DNA of 64,000 bases. Origin: Bacteroidales bacterium. GTDB taxonomy: Bacteria; Bacteroidota; Bacteroidia; Bacteroidales; Marinilabiliaceae. The stretch is from NCBI GenBank assembly GCA_900766825.1, contig CAAFWU010000026.1:18044-82043 (forward strand), given 5' to 3'. Below are positions 8,126 to 17,455 of this stretch, in pieces. Below the pieces are notes generated by a model. It searched no databases, had not been told where the DNA came from, and saw nothing but the letters and a program-made list of their open reading frames with translations. A program made the position numbers and the translations under genes. Every line of letters starts with the position of its first letter. Within the stretch, counting starts at the first letter, position 1.

Positions 8126-10645
8126 TTACTCATCGCCACCGCCCTCGCCGTAGCCGCTGTCGATGTTGCCACCTTTGCTCTTTTTCTCTTTGGCCTTCAT
8201 GTTGCCAAAGTTCCAGCTGAACTGGAGTATGAAGCGTCGGCCACCACGCCAGTTTTTGCTCTCTTGCTTGAAACCTGTGGAACTTGTTTTGGAGTGGTTG
8301 CAACGGCTGTCCAAAAGGTCGCGGCAGTTGAGAGCCAGGTTGAACTTACGCTGAGCGAAGGACTTACGAAGACCCATGTTGAGGCTATAGTTGGCCTCTT
8401 GCTTACCTTGGGTAATGACTTTGGGAGCATCGTATTTGAATGTGGTCTGCCATGTGATTTCGAGAGGGAGCATGACGGAGAGCATTTCGTTGATGTTCCA
8501 AGAGAAATCATCGTCGTCGTCCACCACAATGTCTACCTCGTTGCCCGAGTCGGTGGTTTTGGTAAAGGTGCCGCCATCGAGTTTATAGTAGAAGAGGTTG
8601 ATGGTTGAGGTGAGGTCGAAGCGTTTTAGGAAACGGTTTTTGGCAATGAGCTCCAAGCCAGCACTCTTGCTTTTGGCAATGTTCTCATTGGTCTCGAAGC
8701 GAACGCCATTGTCGAGGTAGGATATGCGCTGAATGACGTCGGTTGAAGGACGGAAATAGAGCGAAGCGGAGAGGGTGTGGTTATCCCAGGTCTTGAGATA
8801 GTTGAGTTCCAAGGAGTTGGTATACTCTGGGGTGAGCAAGGGGTTGCCGTAGGAGATGCTGGTGGAGTCGCTGATGTTCTTGAAGGAGTTCATCTGACCA
8901 CCAAAGGGTCTTTGCAAACGGCGGGTGTAGTTGACTTGAATCTCCTGAGTCTCGCTTAGGGCAAAACTTATGAAGGCTGTTGGGAATATGGCCGAGTAGT
9001 TTTTGCTAAACTTATCGGGCTGCACTCCAGAGTACTCTTGCTGATAGTCGAAACTTGTGGTCTCAACCGTCCACCATTCGCCACGCAGACCAATCTGATA
9101 GCCAAAGAGTTGGTTAATGCGGCTATTCCAGTTGGCATAGAGGGCGTGGACGTTGCTGTCGTACTTAAAACGGTTGAAGAGAGACTGGATGCTCTTAGTG
9201 CACTCTTCGTCCTCGAAGGTTTCGGTGGGGCTATTCTCGGTGTAGAATGTTCCGTTGTAGCCAGCCTCTATTTTGTTGGCTTCGCCAATGGGCTGCATGT
9301 AGTCCAAACGAACCTCGGTATTGCCATTTTTGATAGTATTTATCTGCCTCTGATAACTATTTTGGCATGCGGCAGCCAACTGTTCGTCGGTCCAATCGTA
9401 GCCTGTAATGGGGAGATCCTTATAATAATAGGTATTTTGGTCGTAGTAGGTGTCGCCGTCCATGGTCCACCAGTTTTTAGAGAAGAGGGCTTCGATGGAG
9501 TGTCCGGGCTTCCACTGGTGGCTATAGCTTACGTCGAGATTGCACATTTTCATGTCGTCCTCGTTGTCGGTGTAGCGGTTACGCATGTAGGGGTCGATGA
9601 GGTCGAAGGCGCCGTAATTGCCCGATTGGTAGTCAATTGAGCTCTCGCGGTTGCCGTTGCCAAAGATGCCCATGTAGCCTGCAGAGAGGTCGTCTTTGTC
9701 CGTTATGTGCCAAGTGAGACCTGTGCGAACAAAGAAGTTGTTGCCCGTTCGCTCGCCATCGGTTTGGGAGTTGAGGTAGCCTGTGGAGACGTCATCAGTG
9801 ACGAAGTCGCGGTTGGTCCATCCGCCGTTGTCATGCACTCGTCGGCCATAGCCCAGATTGAGGTAGGCATCGATGATCGAACTGCTGAGGTTGATGTTGC
9901 CACCAATGCGTCCGCCGCCCTCGTTGTTGATGTTCAGCTGCAGACCGCCGTAGTAGCCCGCCTTTCGATCACGTTTGAGGACGATGTTGATGATGCCAGA
10001 CGAACCCTCGGGTGAGTATTTTGACGATGGGTTGGTAATGACCTCGATGTGGTCGATGCTCTCGCTTGGGAGCTGGTCGAGGATGTCGCCACGGTTGTCT
10101 GAAGTGAGTCCTTGCGCCTTGCCATTGATCCAGACTGTTACGGATTGGGATCCACGGAGCGAAATGTTGCCCTCGCTGTCGACCTCGACGCTTGGGATGT
10201 TCTCGAGGACTTCGGAGGCACTTCCGCCAACGGATGCGATATCTTGGCTGACGTCGAAGACCTTTTTGTCGATGTCCAGCTTCATGGTCTGCTTTTGTGC
10301 CACCACAGCCACCTCGGCCACCTGTTGGCTCTCCTCGGAGAGGGTTATTCGGCCCACCTTGACGTTGGGTTTGGCATCGGTGATGTGAACGGTGCGTTCT
10401 TGGGTCTCGTAGCCCATCATCTGGAACTTGACGGTGTAGTCTCCATTTTTGAGACCAGTGATGCTGAAGTCGCCCGAGACGTCGGTTACTGTGCCTTTGA
10501 TGAGTTTATCGCCCTGATAGGCAATGACATTTGCAAAGGGGAGTGGATTGTTGTCGGAGTCCACGACCTCGCCCGTAATGGAGCCTGCCCATGCATTGAG
10601 GGAGCAGAGAAGAGCCAAAAGCAGAGTTAGAAGAGAGGGTTTCAT
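8126..10645 (-). CDS. TonB-dependent outer-membrane receptor, OMP_b-brl_3 type
   Basis: 839 residues. Signal peptide (1-20, ending NAWAG), a carboxypeptidase-regulatory-like beta sandwich (about 21-105; ITGEVVDSDNNPLPFANV, YTVKFQMMGYET), a plug (about 120-225; SASEVLENIPSVEVD, GSSGIINIVLK) and a long beta-barrel rich in aromatic strands. There is no SusD partner next to it, so it is not a polysaccharide utilisation pair. Substrate unknown; such lone receptors often import metal chelates, peptides or small ligands. The C-terminus ends in a Gly/Glu/Asp-rich tail (YGEGGGDE) instead of a terminal aromatic residue, which is unusual for a barrel. Confidence 0.87.
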   Translation of the reverse strand: MKPSLLTLLLALLCSLNAWAGSITGEVVDSDNNPLPFANVIAYQGDKLIKGTVTDVSGDFSITGLKNGDYTVKFQMMGYETQERTVHITDAKPNVKVGRITLSEESQQVAEVAVVAQKQTMKLDIDKKVFDVSQDIASVGGSASEVLENIPSVEVDSEGNISLRGSQSVTVWINGKAQGLTSDNRGDILDQLPSESIDHIEVITNPSSKYSPEGSSGIINIVLKRDRKAGYYGGLQLNINNEGGGRIGGNINLSSSIIDAYLNLGYGRRVHDNGGWTNRDFVTDDVSTGYLNSQTDGERTGNNFFVRTGLTWHITDKDDLSAGYMGIFGNGNRESSIDYQSGNYGAFDLIDPYMRNRYTDNEDDMKMCNLDVSYSHQWKPGHSIEALFSKNWWTMDGDTYYDQNTYYYKDLPITGYDWTDEQLAAACQNSYQRQINTIKNGNTEVRLDYMQPIGEANKIEAGYNGTFYTENSPTETFEDEECTKSIQSLFNRFKYDSNVHALYANWNSRINQLFGYQIGLRGEWWTVETTSFDYQQEYSGVQPDKFSKNYSAIFPTAFISFALSETQEIQVNYTRRLQRPFGGQMNSFKNISDSTSISYGNPLLTPEYTNSLELNYLKTWDNHTLSASLYFRPSTDVIQRISYLDNGVRFETNENIAKSKSAGLELIAKNRFLKRFDLTSTINLFYYKLDGGTFTKTTDSGNEVDIVVDDDDDFSWNINEMLSVMLPLEITWQTTFKYDAPKVITQGKQEANYSLNMGLRKSFAQRKFNLALNCRDLLDSRCNHSKTSSTGFKQESKNWRGGRRFILQFSWNFGNMKAKEKKSKGGNIDSGYGEGGGDE

Positions 10646-10722
10646 CTTATATGTTGCATATTGTTTTTCGTCCTACGGCCTATTTTTACTTTTAAAGACA
10701 CAAGGGTAGTAAATTGACAATG

Positions 10723-10730
10723 CAAAGTTA
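10723..10730 (-). promoter_or_regulatory. -7 box for TonB receptor 1
   Basis: TAACTTTG on the minus strand (exact match), 77 nt upstream of the ATG at 10645. -33 element not clear. Confidence 0.5.
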
Positions 10731-11038
10731 CAACAAAAGGTCGAAGAGGTGTTAAAAAGCTAAGGTGGGTTATCGATTAAAAGGGTGGTTATGTCTATTT
10801 CGATACTTGTTGAATTTTAATTAAACCAAGATGGGTGTAGTAGATTGGTTTCCTAACAGTGAGTATTTTCAGAATAGTCGTTTACATAGAAGATCGAAAG
10901 AAACTATATACAAATGGTAACAAAGCGTATAACCTCAACAGCTAATCTCTTTATTTAGAGGACAAAAGACAACATTCTACTGTTGATCGTTTGTATTTTA
11001 TGACATCACGGATACCAAGACTAACCGCTAAGCCAAAG
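10731..11038 (+). other. Gene-poor region ending in a plus-strand terminator; possible small RNA
   Basis: No convincing protein gene on either strand. A 29-codon ORF (10831-10920, MGVVDWFPNSEYF...) is the only plus-strand candidate and has no support. Because a strong terminator oriented to the plus strand follows at 11039, some plus-strand transcript probably ends here. No match to tmRNA, RNase P or SRP signatures was seen, and no TAnnTTTG box on plus is exact. Confidence 0.3.
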
Positions 11039-11080
11039 AAACGAAAGAAGAGATTGATTTATCTCTTCTTTCGTTTTGTT
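11039..11080 (+). terminator. Strong plus-strand terminator with no annotated gene upstream
   Basis: Perfect 16-bp inverted repeat (AAACGAAAGAAGAGAT at 11039-11054, 6-nt loop, complement 11061-11076) followed by TGTTTTTAG on plus. The minus-strand side has no T run, so it does not serve the flanking minus-strand receptors. Confidence 0.7.
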
Positions 11081-11163
11081 TTTAGGGCATATATCTCTTT
11101 CTGCACTGTTTCACACCACGTTTAATTCTTGCTTCAACTAATTTATTGCGAGTTAAAAGGGAA

Positions 11164-11199
11164 TAAAAAAAGCCCTCGGCAAAAAAAAGGAGCCGAGGG
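11164..11199 (-). terminator. Rho-independent terminator of TonB receptor 2
   Basis: CCCTCGGC/GCCGAGGG arms (11173-11180, 11192-11199) followed on the minus strand by seven T residues. Confidence 0.8.
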
Positions 11200-11222
11200 G
11201 GGAAAATTTAGTGGGGGAGTGT

Positions 11223-13589
11223 TTAGAATTCAAGTGTAAACTTAGCGTTCACCCTGCGAGATGTGAGGTAGTTTGGAACACCATAGCTACGATTGTCGGT
11301 GTCTGAGACCCAGAAATAGGACACGGTGTTGGCAATGTCGAAGAGGTTGAAGATCTCGATGCCGAGCTTAGCCATACGGAGTCGGCTTCTCTTCTGCTGC
11401 CCGCGGGCGTCGATGGCAAAGTCCTTAGCCAGACCGAGGTCGACACGTTTGTAGCCAGGCATGCGGTGCGTGGCCTGCCACCGTTCGCAATCCTGAGGTC
11501 CGAAGGGGAGGCCAGAACCAAAGAAGAGGCTGAGCATGGCGGTGATGCTTTGGTTGTTTGGCATGCAGTCTTGCAATAGGGCCGAGAATTGGAATCGCTG
11601 GTCGCTGGGGCGAGGTATGTAGCCGTGACCATCGTTTGCGATATCCTCGGCCGTTTTCATGAGCGATATGGATACCCAGCTGTCGAGACCAGGCACCAGT
11701 TCGCCATTGAGTTTTACGTCGAGACCAGCGGCATAGCCCTCGGCACAATCGGAGGCTAAGTAGCGGAGGCGGACGTTGTCGATATTATATGGGTTGAGGT
11801 GACGGAGCCATTTATAGTAGGCCTCGATGGTGAGTTTGAACTTCTTGTCGTCGGAACCAAAGAAGAAGTCGGCTCCGCCAATGAGTTGCCAGCTTTTTTG
11901 AGGGCCGAGAGCGGTGTTGAGAGAACCGTCGGAGTGCTTCATTTCGCGGATGTTGGGCAACTGGCTGTATCGACCCGTGGCCAGACGGAAGCGCCATGGG
12001 AAGAGGTTGAAATGGATAGCGAGGCGTGGGCTGTAGATATTCTTGCCACTGAGCGAGCTATGGGCAAAGCGCAGACCCGTGGTGAGTTGGAGCGAACCGC
12101 GCCCTGCGGGGATGGGGTCGGTGTTGGAGACGAGGTAGAACTCGGGTCGGGTGAAACGGAGGTCGCTCAAGGCATAGCAGCGATTGGTTAGGACGATGTC
12201 GGAGCCAGGGGCCGAGACATAGCCAGCGGAGTCGGTGTATTGCCATTCGTCGGTGTAGTCAGAATAGATTTCGCGGGTCACTCGAGCTTGGGCACGGAGA
12301 GTGACGCCCGTGAGCCTGAGCTGGGCGTTGAGGGCACCAGAGTAGACTTGTCCGAAAAGGTTGTTGCGGGCGTGCTGCATATAGCCTCCCACACCAATGT
12401 TTTGGGTTTGGTCCACTGAGTTAACGTCCTGACTGGCGGCAGCTTGCTGCAACCAATACTCGCCCAGAATGTCGTAATATTCCTGTTCCTCGGATCGGAA
12501 CATGGAGGCTGTGAGACCAAGTTTGAGGGCATCGCCAACCTGCTGCTGCACATTGGCTGCCACCACGCAGGTTTGGTATCGGTCTCGTTCGCGGCCTTCG
12601 AAATAGATGGTCAGCTGCTTGGCGTCGGATATGGTGCCGAAGTCGGTCTCGCGGTCCTTGGGGTCGAAATTATATCGGTTTTGGGCATAGTAGGCCAAAA
12701 GACCAATGGTGGTGCGGGGGGATGGGCGAAGGGTCCAATAGGTTTGAGCGTCGAAAAATGTTGGGGCATAGTCGCCTTGGGTATCGAGCGAGCCGAAGAG
12801 GTATTGGTTGGTCTTGTAGCGAACGCCTGTTATGTGGGTCAACTTATTGTCTAAGAGAGCCCCTTCGGCATGTGCCGAGGCTCCGAGCAGGCTCAGTCGG
12901 ACACCGAAATGGGTGGTGTCGGGCACCTTGTACTTAACGTCGAGCACGGAGGCCATCTTATCGCCATAGGAGGCATCGAAACCACCAGCCGAGAAGTTGA
13001 GTTCGCTAACCATGTCGGGGTTAACAAAACTGAGGCCCTCTTGTTCGCCAGAGCGGATTAGGAATGGGCGGTAGATCTCGACACCGTTGACATAGACAAT
13101 GTTCTCGTCGAAGTTGCCACCGCGGACACGGTATTGGCTACTGAGCTCACTGTTGCTGCTCACACCCATTTGGGACTTGATGACGGCCTCTATGCCACCA
13201 TCGGCCGAGGCTATTTGTGCGGCCACATGGGCATCGATGGACTCGAAACTGAGGTCGGTTTTGCGCTGAGCCACAACGTCGACCTGACCTGCGGCCACCT
13301 CGTTAGTGTTCAGAATGATGCGGATGTCTCGACTGCGATGATTAACCACCAGAGTGTCTGGATTATAGCCAAGGCAACGAACCACGATGCGAGTGGGAAA
13401 AGAGCCCTCATAGCGCATGAGGAAATGACCATGGTCGTCGGTAACAGAACCTCGGAGGGTGGAAATTTCTACAACAGTTGCGCCCTCGATGGCATTGCCA
13501 AGGCGGTCCACAACATAGCCACCAAGTCCTTGAGCATTAGCCACAAAGGGCAGGATAAGGAGTATGAGCGAAAGAAAAAGAGACCTCAT
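11223..13589 (-). CDS. TonB-dependent outer-membrane receptor 2
   Basis: 788 residues from the ATG at 13589, chosen because it begins the signal peptide MRSLFLSLILLILPFVANAQ and because the promoter core at 13643 excludes the longer frame. Carboxypeptidase-like domain (about 20-105; GYVVDRLGNAIEGATVVE), plug with SQYRVRGGNFDENIVYVNG (about 150-230) and a barrel ending in an aromatic residue (VNAKFTLEF). The plug motif is typical of Bacteroidota receptors. No SusD neighbour; ligand unknown. It is divergent from the helicase gene, the two promoter cores lying about 30 nt apart. Confidence 0.87.
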   Translation of the reverse strand: MRSLFLSLILLILPFVANAQGLGGYVVDRLGNAIEGATVVEISTLRGSVTDDHGHFLMRYEGSFPTRIVVRCLGYNPDTLVVNHRSRDIRIILNTNEVAAGQVDVVAQRKTDLSFESIDAHVAAQIASADGGIEAVIKSQMGVSSNSELSSQYRVRGGNFDENIVYVNGVEIYRPFLIRSGEQEGLSFVNPDMVSELNFSAGGFDASYGDKMASVLDVKYKVPDTTHFGVRLSLLGASAHAEGALLDNKLTHITGVRYKTNQYLFGSLDTQGDYAPTFFDAQTYWTLRPSPRTTIGLLAYYAQNRYNFDPKDRETDFGTISDAKQLTIYFEGRERDRYQTCVVAANVQQQVGDALKLGLTASMFRSEEQEYYDILGEYWLQQAAASQDVNSVDQTQNIGVGGYMQHARNNLFGQVYSGALNAQLRLTGVTLRAQARVTREIYSDYTDEWQYTDSAGYVSAPGSDIVLTNRCYALSDLRFTRPEFYLVSNTDPIPAGRGSLQLTTGLRFAHSSLSGKNIYSPRLAIHFNLFPWRFRLATGRYSQLPNIREMKHSDGSLNTALGPQKSWQLIGGADFFFGSDDKKFKLTIEAYYKWLRHLNPYNIDNVRLRYLASDCAEGYAAGLDVKLNGELVPGLDSWVSISLMKTAEDIANDGHGYIPRPSDQRFQFSALLQDCMPNNQSITAMLSLFFGSGLPFGPQDCERWQATHRMPGYKRVDLGLAKDFAIDARGQQKRSRLRMAKLGIEIFNLFDIANTVSYFWVSDTDNRSYGVPNYLTSRRVNAKFTLEF

Positions 13590-13642
13590 GAGTCTGACGC
13601 AGAGAATATGAGTGAGGGTAAAAAAATGCTTAACTAATGCCC

Positions 13643-13650
13643 CAAAGTTA
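13643..13650 (-). promoter_or_regulatory. -7 box for TonB receptor 2
   Basis: TAACTTTG on the minus strand, 53 nt upstream of the ATG at 13589. A TTG lies 23 nt further upstream. Confidence 0.5.
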
Positions 13651-13681
13651 AGAAATATGAGAAAACGATTGAACAATGATT

Positions 13682-13689
13682 TAAATTTG
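13682..13689 (+). promoter_or_regulatory. -7 box for the Dna2-like helicase gene
   Basis: TAAATTTG (exact TAnnTTTG) on plus, 75 nt before the ATG at 13765. It faces the divergent receptor promoter, so the two may interfere. No clear -33. Confidence 0.45.
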
Positions 13690-13764
13690 TTACCACAAAC
13701 CAAATTCAATCCCTTACATAAAGTTCACCCCCTACCCCACCCCAACGAAACGAGCCAAACGAAT

Positions 13765-16700
13765 ATGTCACAAAAGTCATCGAGCACCCCCACCACCTCT
13801 GAGAACGTAAGCCGATTGTGCGACGAGTACAGCCGCCGCATAGCCATGTTGCACACCATTGTGAACCCCACGCGACGCTACGATGCCATATGGCGTATGC
13901 TACGCGAGATATTGGACCGCCTAACGGACAACGTGCCCTTTGCCTTTCAGGGTCCATATGCCCAGATGAGCTACGTTGCCAAGAGTTTGGACGATGCCGA
14001 AACGGTGCGCCAAATAAAGCTATTGCGATGGCACGCATCGAAGCGCAAAGAGGTGAGCACCAAAGAATTGAGCCAATGGTACGAGGGCGACATTCGTGGC
14101 CTAAAGACCCTAATTGGCATATTGGCAGCGAGGGCTCAGATGGGGACCGCGGCAAGCGGCACAAAGGGCAACAAGGGCAACGAGATGGGTGACGAAAGCG
14201 AGGAGTTGACCATGCGGGGAGGCGAACCGCTAAACGTACAGAAGAGACCATCGGACACATTCCGCAGCCTAAGAGTCACAGTGGTGGACGCCACGCACAC
14301 CGAGAGTGTACGGGTGGAGGAGAGCACCACAAACGAAATGAGGGTGGTGAACCTGAGCAAGTGGGCCTACATGGTGCCCTGGCTGAGCGTTGGCACCACG
14401 CTGAGTCTGATATACGGCAAGTGGACGAGTGGCGATGAGGAGCCTTGGTTGGTTATATATGAGCCCGACATATTGATTAACGTGACCGAGATATCGAGCT
14501 GCATGACTAGCTACGCAGACTCGGCCGACATCTTCACCCTCAAGCAATTGGGCAGCATGGAGTGCACACACCATATTTTGCTTGGTAACCTGGCGAGTCA
14601 GTTCCTGAGCGAACACCTCTACGCCATGCGCAGCCACCTGCCCTTTAGCACCAACTACAGACAGAGCGCACAACGTTTTTTCAAAAACAACGCCATAAAG
14701 TTGGCCACCACGGCAGGCATAGACCGCGAGTGGCACCAAGAGGCCAAAAGGCAACAGAGCAATGTGGCCATGATGCTGCAAGCACTGGACCGTTCGGACA
14801 AAAACTTCGATGCCGATCAAGCCCAAGCCGAGGCCTCGTTTGTGTGCGCCGAACTGGGAGTGCAAGGTCGTATGGATATGCTGCAGGACGATCTGGGGGT
14901 GCTCATAGAGCAGAAGTCGGGTCAAATGGACAAAATGACAAACAGCTACAAAGAGGAACACTATGCACAGACCATATTATATAAGTTGATTTTGCAAGCC
15001 AGCTACGGTCTCAGTCCCAAGAGCTCGCAATACCTAATGTACTCGAAATATGAGCCCCAGAAAGGTCTTGTGGACGTGAGCGGCAACTACCCCAGCCGCA
15101 CCATTGAGATGGCCTTTGGCATACGCAACAAAATTGTTCACAACGAGATACGCTACACCAACGAGCGTGAGATGCGGCGCGACTTGCTCAGTTGGACACC
15201 AGACGACTTCCGAAAAAAAAATGTATCGGATATATTTTGGGAAACATACATAGCCCCAGGCATAACCGCCGAGTTGCAGGCCATACAGAATGCAGAGCCT
15301 CTGGCACAGAGCTACTTTTTTGCCATGGCCTCTTTCTTGAAACGCGAGAGCATGATAACGAGCGTGGGCGGCGACCACAATGGTCACGATGGCTATTCGG
15401 CTCTCTGGACAGCGAGTGCAGAAGAACGCCAACTTGCGGGCTCCATGATTGCGAACTTGACATTCGACCATGCCGAACGCGATGAAGAGTACGACTTCGA
15501 TGACGAAAAGAGCATAGTGATCTTAAACAAAAGGTCCACGCCACCGACCCAAGGAGCCGAAGATGGCGAGGAGCAGGAATTCGGTGGGGCTCAGACCAAC
15601 TTTCGTTCAGGCGACCCCGTGTTACTCTACAGCTATCGCGAGGGCGAAGAGCCAAGTGTGCTGACCAAATCGGTACACCGAGCCACACTGCTATTGATGG
15701 AAGATGGGATCGAAGGCGAGACGACCATTGCCCTGAGCCTACGGTCGGCCACAACAACAAAGAGTATGGAGACGCCAGACCTGCTCTGGGCCATGGACCA
15801 CGACAAACTGGGCTCCACGACCAAGACACAGCTTCAGCTACTTACCGAACTGCTGCGCACGCGACCAGAGAGACGAGCTATGCTGCTGGGCACAAGACGT
15901 CCCACGGTGGACAGCACTTGGCGTCGCATAGGTGAGTATGGACCAATGAATGAACTAATTGAACGTCAGCTGCGGGCACGAGACATATTCATGCTCATGG
16001 GACCTCCAGGCACTGGCAAGACATCCTTTGGATTGGTGAACATACTGAAAGAGGAGTTGCTGCGCGAAGGGCACAACGTGCTTCTGCTATCATACACCAA
16101 TAGGGCTGTGGACGAGATATGCAGCAAGCTGGAGGAACACGGACTCAACTACTTGCGTGTGGGCACACGCTTGTCGTGCAGCGAACTGTATAGGCATAGG
16201 CTCATGCAACATCAGAAGGGGTTCACCAGCATAGACAACGTGCGGCGCATTGTGGAGGCGACTCGCATATTTGTGGGCACCACATCGTCGCTCGGCAGTT
16301 CAAACAGCGTGCAGCTCTTCAGTCTCAAGCACTTCGACTTGGCCATTGTGGACGAGGCATCGCAGATCTTGGAACCTGGACTTGTTGGCCTACTGTCTTT
16401 GCGAGGCGAAGGCGGCCGACCAGCCATAGGGCGCACGGTACTCATTGGCGACCACCGTCAGCTGCCAGCTGTGGTGACACAGAGTCGAAAGGTGAGCAAG
16501 ACACGAGACGAAAAGTTGAGGCAGATAGGATTGGACGATTGCCGCAACTCATTCTTCGAACGCATGATGCGCCTATGGGGCAAAGACCCAGAGCTGACCT
16601 ATATGCTCACTAAGCAGGGACGTATGCATCCCGAAGTTGCCGCCTACAGCAACCAACATTTCTATGGAAGCCAACTCTCGGCCGTGGGTTTGGAGCATCA

Positions 16701-17313
16701 GATGGCAACACTGAACATAGAGGTAGAAGAGGGAGCCTGCGCACTGGAGAAAGCACTGGCCACAAGGCGAACTATGTACATAGACAGCAAACTGCCCGAG
16801 GGCCAGGAACCCGACCCCATGGCAAGCAAAAGTAACGTCTACGAAGCTCAGATTGTTGCCCGAGTGGCCCTAACAGTTCTGAGGCTACGCCTGCATGCGG
16901 GGTTGCGCTTCGATGCCGACCATACACTGGGAATTGTGGTGCCCTATCGCAACCAGATATTGACCATACGCCGAAGCATGACTCAGATGCTGAACGTCTT
17001 GAGCCTAACCAATGAAAACGAAAAGCAAGCCTTGCTGCATGTGATAAAAGACATGACCATAGACACCGTAGAACGTCTGCAGGGCAGCGAACGAGACGTT
17101 ATAATATACGGCTTCACAGTCAACCGCGAGAGCCAACTGCGATTCTTGACCGAGAGCAGGTATGAAGAAGAGGGCGTGACCATAGACCGCAAACTAAACG
17201 TGGCACTAACCCGAGCACGCGAACAGTTGATTGTGGTGGGCGACAGCAGCATAATAAAAGATGAGTTTGGAGACCTGATAGAGGCTTGCGGAGAGTGGAA
17301 AGAGATGGATTGA
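13765..17313 (+). CDS. Dna2-like nuclease-helicase (SF1B)
   Basis: 1182 residues from the ATG at 13765; an in-frame extension to 13612 lies upstream of the -7 box and looks non-coding. A central Cas4/Dna2-type PD-(D/E)XK domain (about 360-420) shows GRMDML (Asp), VLIEQKSGQ (E-x-K) and EEHYAQTILYKL (Gln/Tyr helix). The C-terminal half is a superfamily 1B helicase: GPPGTGKTS (about 745), IVDEASQ (about 862), IGDHRQLP, GRMHPE, LQGSERDV and LNVALTRAREQ. The order nuclease then helicase, and the size, match Dna2, which trims 5' flaps and resects DNA ends. The first 350 residues are unassigned. Likely a repair or replication enzyme; a defence role cannot be excluded. Confidence 0.8.
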   Translation: MSQKSSSTPTTSENVSRLCDEYSRRIAMLHTIVNPTRRYDAIWRMLREILDRLTDNVPFAFQGPYAQMSYVAKSLDDAETVRQIKLLRWHASKRKEVSTKELSQWYEGDIRGLKTLIGILAARAQMGTAASGTKGNKGNEMGDESEELTMRGGEPLNVQKRPSDTFRSLRVTVVDATHTESVRVEESTTNEMRVVNLSKWAYMVPWLSVGTTLSLIYGKWTSGDEEPWLVIYEPDILINVTEISSCMTSYADSADIFTLKQLGSMECTHHILLGNLASQFLSEHLYAMRSHLPFSTNYRQSAQRFFKNNAIKLATTAGIDREWHQEAKRQQSNVAMMLQALDRSDKNFDADQAQAEASFVCAELGVQGRMDMLQDDLGVLIEQKSGQMDKMTNSYKEEHYAQTILYKLILQASYGLSPKSSQYLMYSKYEPQKGLVDVSGNYPSRTIEMAFGIRNKIVHNEIRYTNEREMRRDLLSWTPDDFRKKNVSDIFWETYIAPGITAELQAIQNAEPLAQSYFFAMASFLKRESMITSVGGDHNGHDGYSALWTASAEERQLAGSMIANLTFDHAERDEEYDFDDEKSIVILNKRSTPPTQGAEDGEEQEFGGAQTNFRSGDPVLLYSYREGEEPSVLTKSVHRATLLLMEDGIEGETTIALSLRSATTTKSMETPDLLWAMDHDKLGSTTKTQLQLLTELLRTRPERRAMLLGTRRPTVDSTWRRIGEYGPMNELIERQLRARDIFMLMGPPGTGKTSFGLVNILKEELLREGHNVLLLSYTNRAVDEICSKLEEHGLNYLRVGTRLSCSELYRHRLMQHQKGFTSIDNVRRIVEATRIFVGTTSSLGSSNSVQLFSLKHFDLAIVDEASQILEPGLVGLLSLRGEGGRPAIGRTVLIGDHRQLPAVVTQSRKVSKTRDEKLRQIGLDDCRNSFFERMMRLWGKDPELTYMLTKQGRMHPEVAAYSNQHFYGSQLSAVGLEHQMATLNIEVEEGACALEKALATRRTMYIDSKLPEGQEPDPMASKSNVYEAQIVARVALTVLRLRLHAGLRFDADHTLGIVVPYRNQILTIRRSMTQMLNVLSLTNENEKQALLHVIKDMTIDTVERLQGSERDVIIYGFTVNRESQLRFLTESRYEEEGVTIDRKLNVALTRAREQLIVVGDSSIIKDEFGDLIEACGEWKEMD

Positions 17314-17352
17314 AAATAAGCAAGGAGTAAAAAAAGAAGTTCCCCCTCCCAC

Positions 17353-17398
17353 AAAAAAGGTTCCCGCCCTCAACAAAAAAGTTGTTGAAGGCGGGAAC
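17353..17398. terminator. Hairpin between helicase and AraC-NifX genes
   Basis: GTTCCCGCC...GGCGGGAAC stem (17360-17368, 17390-17398) extended by CAAC/GTTG. The minus strand continues with six T residues (17353-17358), so it ends the AraC-NifX transcript and may also stop the helicase transcript. Confidence 0.7.
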
Positions 17399-17455
17399 TG
17401 ACGTATATAAACTTTCAGGGATGGAGCTAATGAATTATTTGAAGTACATCAGCCA

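Noticed and set aside
10831..10920. 29-codon ORF in the gap between TonB receptors
   Set aside because: No promoter, ribosome-site or similarity evidence; mentioned only because a terminator lies downstream.
14269..14961. 230-codon minus-strand ORF inside the helicase gene
   Set aside because: Lies wholly antisense to a gene with clear helicase and nuclease motifs; His/Cys/Leu-rich composition is typical of a reverse-frame shadow.
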